Positions 7,149 through 8,212 of a stretch of DNA of 8,212 bases are shown piece after piece (the stretch's first letter is position 1; every line of letters begins with the position of its first letter). The stretch is from Paracoccaceae bacterium (lineage in GTDB: Bacteria; Pseudomonadota; Alphaproteobacteria; Rhodobacterales; Rhodobacteraceae), in NCBI GenBank assembly GCA_023263735.1, contig JALQUQ010000081.1:1812-10023 (forward strand), in the 5' to 3' direction. The notes below the pieces were generated by a model. That model made no database searches. It was not told the origin of the DNA and worked only from the letters and a program-made list of their open reading frames with translations. The translations under genes and the position numbers were made by a program.

Positions 7149-7578
7149 GGTTGTTCCTCCCTGGCGTTCCATACGAACTGCCATGATTAGAGCGACGTCC
7201 CATTGCGTCTGTCTACGAAGCTGAAAACGCCGAAGTCTTTTCCGATGATCTTCATAGGAGGGGCAGGATGTCGGCCCTTTGGCCGTGCCAAGACCCCCCG
7301 CTCCCGCAACCGCAGAGAAGGTTCGGCCACCCGCATTCGCCTCATTTATTTGTGGAAATCCAGGCGTTAAACGGTGATTTCGGCCCCGCAACCGCCGTTT
7401 TGACGAATCCGGTCGGAAGGCCTGCGACAGGTTGACCATGCGTCAAAGTCACAGCGTGTCGCGATACCGTTCAGAGGTTTCCCCGATGGAACCCGACCTA
7501 TTGGCCCCATTTTGCGACATTTGTGCGGGCGGGCTGTGGCGTGCAACCAGATTTGGCCGCAAGCGTGCAGCCGTCAAA
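7149..7578. other. Gene-free gap upstream of the importer operon
   Basis: This 430-bp stretch should hold the promoter of the binding-protein gene, but I found no convincing -35/-10 pair. An 11-bp direct repeat, CCCGCAACCGC, occurs at 7303-7313 and 7385-7395. A small hairpin, CGGCC-N4-GGCCG, lies at 7272-7285. No clear terminator follows the small membrane protein gene that ends at 7579. Short open frames exist on both strands, but none looks like a gene. Confidence 0.5.
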
Positions 7579-7914
7579 TCAGGCCTTCGGCTTCATCCAG
7601 CGCTCGCGCTCTTGGCGGGCGATTTCGCCGATGCGCGTTGCTAACGACTGCAACCGCCAGATCAGAAACGCTGCAAGCCCGACATGGTAGGGGATCGTCA
7701 GCAGAAGGATCCAGCCCATGTGTTCCCAGCTGCCGAAAACGCCCGCGATCAGCGCAACGACCAGCGATCCGAGGAACGAGACGATCAGCGCCACCAAGAT
7801 CGGCATCCCGTTCGCGCCATTGATCCGCGCACGGACCGCCGAGCGATCCATCCAGAAGCCAAGCAGGATCAACGAAAGCGACAGCCCAAAGGCGATGGCA
7901 AGAAAGATGGTCAT
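7579..7914 (-). CDS. Small membrane protein of unknown function
   Basis: I do not recognise this protein. It has 111 residues from the ATG at 7914. Three hydrophobic stretches are likely membrane helices: about 2-22, 38-60 and 67-87. A basic loop (DRSAVRARINGANG) separates the first two and a charged C-terminal tail (ATRIGEIARQERERWMKPKA) follows the third. The positive loop and tail would not both lie inside under a simple three-helix topology, so one stretch may not cross the membrane. The frame extends upstream to a TTG at 7953, but no ribosome site supports that start; the ATG has only a weak GGGAG twelve bases upstream. Codon use resembles its neighbours, which supports a real gene. It stands alone, 430 bp from the importer operon and about 155 bp from the tRNA fragment. 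No function is suggested. Confidence 0.65.
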   Translation of the reverse strand: MTIFLAIAFGLSLSLILLGFWMDRSAVRARINGANGMPILVALIVSFLGSLVVALIAGVFGSWEHMGWILLLTIPYHVGLAAFLIWRLQSLATRIGEIARQERERWMKPKA

Positions 7915-8071
7915 GGCGGACCGAAGCTCCCTGAAAGCGACACTCAAAGCCAATTAGCGGGCTCGACAGAAACCGTGCCGAAAATTGAGTGTATAGCTGT
8001 GTATAACTTTATCAGAAGCCCAAATCCGATTTGAGCGAACCTAAAAAGTACAATAATATCAGGGAGTTAGG
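7915..8071. other. AT-rich spacer with TGTGTATAA (DnaA-box-like) and tandem GTGTATA
   Basis: Base composition drops to AT-rich from about 7980. GTGTATA occurs at 7989-7995 and 7999-8005, ten bases (one helical turn) apart. The second copy belongs to TGTGTATAA (7998-8006), whose complement TTATACACA fits the DnaA-box consensus TTWTNCACA. The same bases could instead form -10 elements for the membrane protein gene on the minus strand. No gene is present. Confidence 0.35.
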
Positions 8072-8116
8072 TGGTGCCCGGAGCCGGAATCGAACCAGCG
8101 ACACGCGGATTTTCAA
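8072..8116 (-). pseudogene. tRNA-Phe(GAA) 3' fragment, probable attachment-site scar of an integrated element
   Basis: Read on the minus strand this is the 3' part of a tRNA. It has anticodon loop TTGAAAA (8110-8116; GAA anticodon at 8112-8114), the 3' strand of the anticodon stem TCCGC (8105-8109), variable loop GTGTC (8100-8104), a T-arm GCTGG-TTCGATT-CCGGC (8083-8099, pairing with one G-U), acceptor 3' strand TCCGGGC (8076-8082), discriminator A and encoded CCA (8072-8074). The matching 5' strand of the anticodon stem (GCGGA) is absent: the next bases read AAGTC, and no GCCCGGA acceptor strand lies further upstream. It cannot fold as a tRNA, so it is not a working gene. A block running from the anticodon loop to the tRNA 3' end is the usual identity segment duplicated by tyrosine recombinases that integrate into tRNA genes. 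Confidence 0.8.
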
Positions 8117-8212
8117 GACTTGCGCTGAAATTAAGCTATTGTATTTATTGAGGTGTTTGGCAGATTTTAGAGGTGTGCGAAAAACTGTGCAATGGCATTA
8201 TGGGGGCATAAC
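8117..8212. mobile_element. Probable end of an integrated element (continues beyond window)
   Basis: After tRNA-targeted integration the leftover 3' tRNA fragment has chromosome on its 3' side and element DNA on its 5' side. The fragment points left, so these AT-rich last 96 bases should be the element end. They contain GAGGTGT at 8150-8156 and again at 8170-8176 (exactly 20 bp apart), and an inverted repeat TTATG-GGGG-CATAA at 8198-8211, which could be recombinase or accessory-factor sites. No coding frame or integrase is visible in so short a stretch. The inference rests on the tRNA scar alone. Confidence 0.45.

Noticed and set aside
7192..7255. Twenty-codon minus-strand leader peptide before the binding-protein gene
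   Set aside because: There is an ATG at 7255 but no ribosome binding site, and no attenuator-like hairpin follows.
7149..7439. N-terminal extension of the binding protein in the same frame
   Set aside because: The ATG at 7148 has a good ribosome site and starts a proper signal peptide; the extension would bury it.
8072..8150. A complete, functional tRNA-Phe on the minus strand
   Set aside because: Upstream of the anticodon loop there is a faint D-arm-like TAGCT (near 8135), but the anticodon stem does not pair and the 5' acceptor strand is missing.
1..8212. CRISPR array, insertion sequence, toxin-antitoxin or defence genes
   Set aside because: No regularly spaced direct repeats of CRISPR type, no transposase motifs and no recognisable defence proteins occur on either strand.

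Overview
This window looks like chromosomal DNA from a GC-rich alphaproteobacterium. Order Rhodobacterales is my best guess, from codon choice, protein sequence feel and the tRNA-Phe sequence, and I could not test it. Every confident gene lies on the minus strand, so transcription runs from high to low coordinates.

Left part (1-2954): an operon for a three-subunit molybdenum hydroxylase of the xanthine dehydrogenase / CO dehydrogenase family. The transcribed order is small 2Fe-2S subunit, medium FAD subunit, then large molybdopterin subunit, which is cut by the window edge. The subunit genes overlap or lie close together, each with a clear ribosome binding site. The large subunit carries a YRGAGR active-site segment rather than the Cys-containing segment of true aerobic CO dehydrogenase. 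It is therefore better read as a hydroxylase of unknown substrate than as CO dehydrogenase.

2955-3390 is a 436-bp gap with two stacked minus-strand terminators at its right side and a repeat-rich upstream region for the hydroxylase operon. That region holds three spaced copies of GTCATGTT, a TTCCGAA/TTCGGAA inverted repeat and a 15-bp interrupted palindrome with LysR-type spacing.

Middle part (3391-7148): a complete sugar-type ABC importer operon in the usual order, periplasmic binding protein, double-domain ATPase, permease. The permease is of the longer XylH-like type. Its terminators separate it from the hydroxylase operon, but the two point the same way. An importer feeding a substrate to the hydroxylase is possible but unproven. 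No regulator gene is present.

Right part (7149-8212): a 430-bp gap with no gene I can support, a small three-helix membrane protein of unknown function (7579-7914), and an AT-rich spacer. The window ends with a 45-nt 3' piece of tRNA-Phe(GAA) whose 5' half is missing. This piece has the form of the attachment-site scar left by a tRNA-integrating element. Its orientation puts the chromosome to the left and the element from about 8117 rightward, beyond the window. This is the most interesting structural signal here. No complete novel system is visible.
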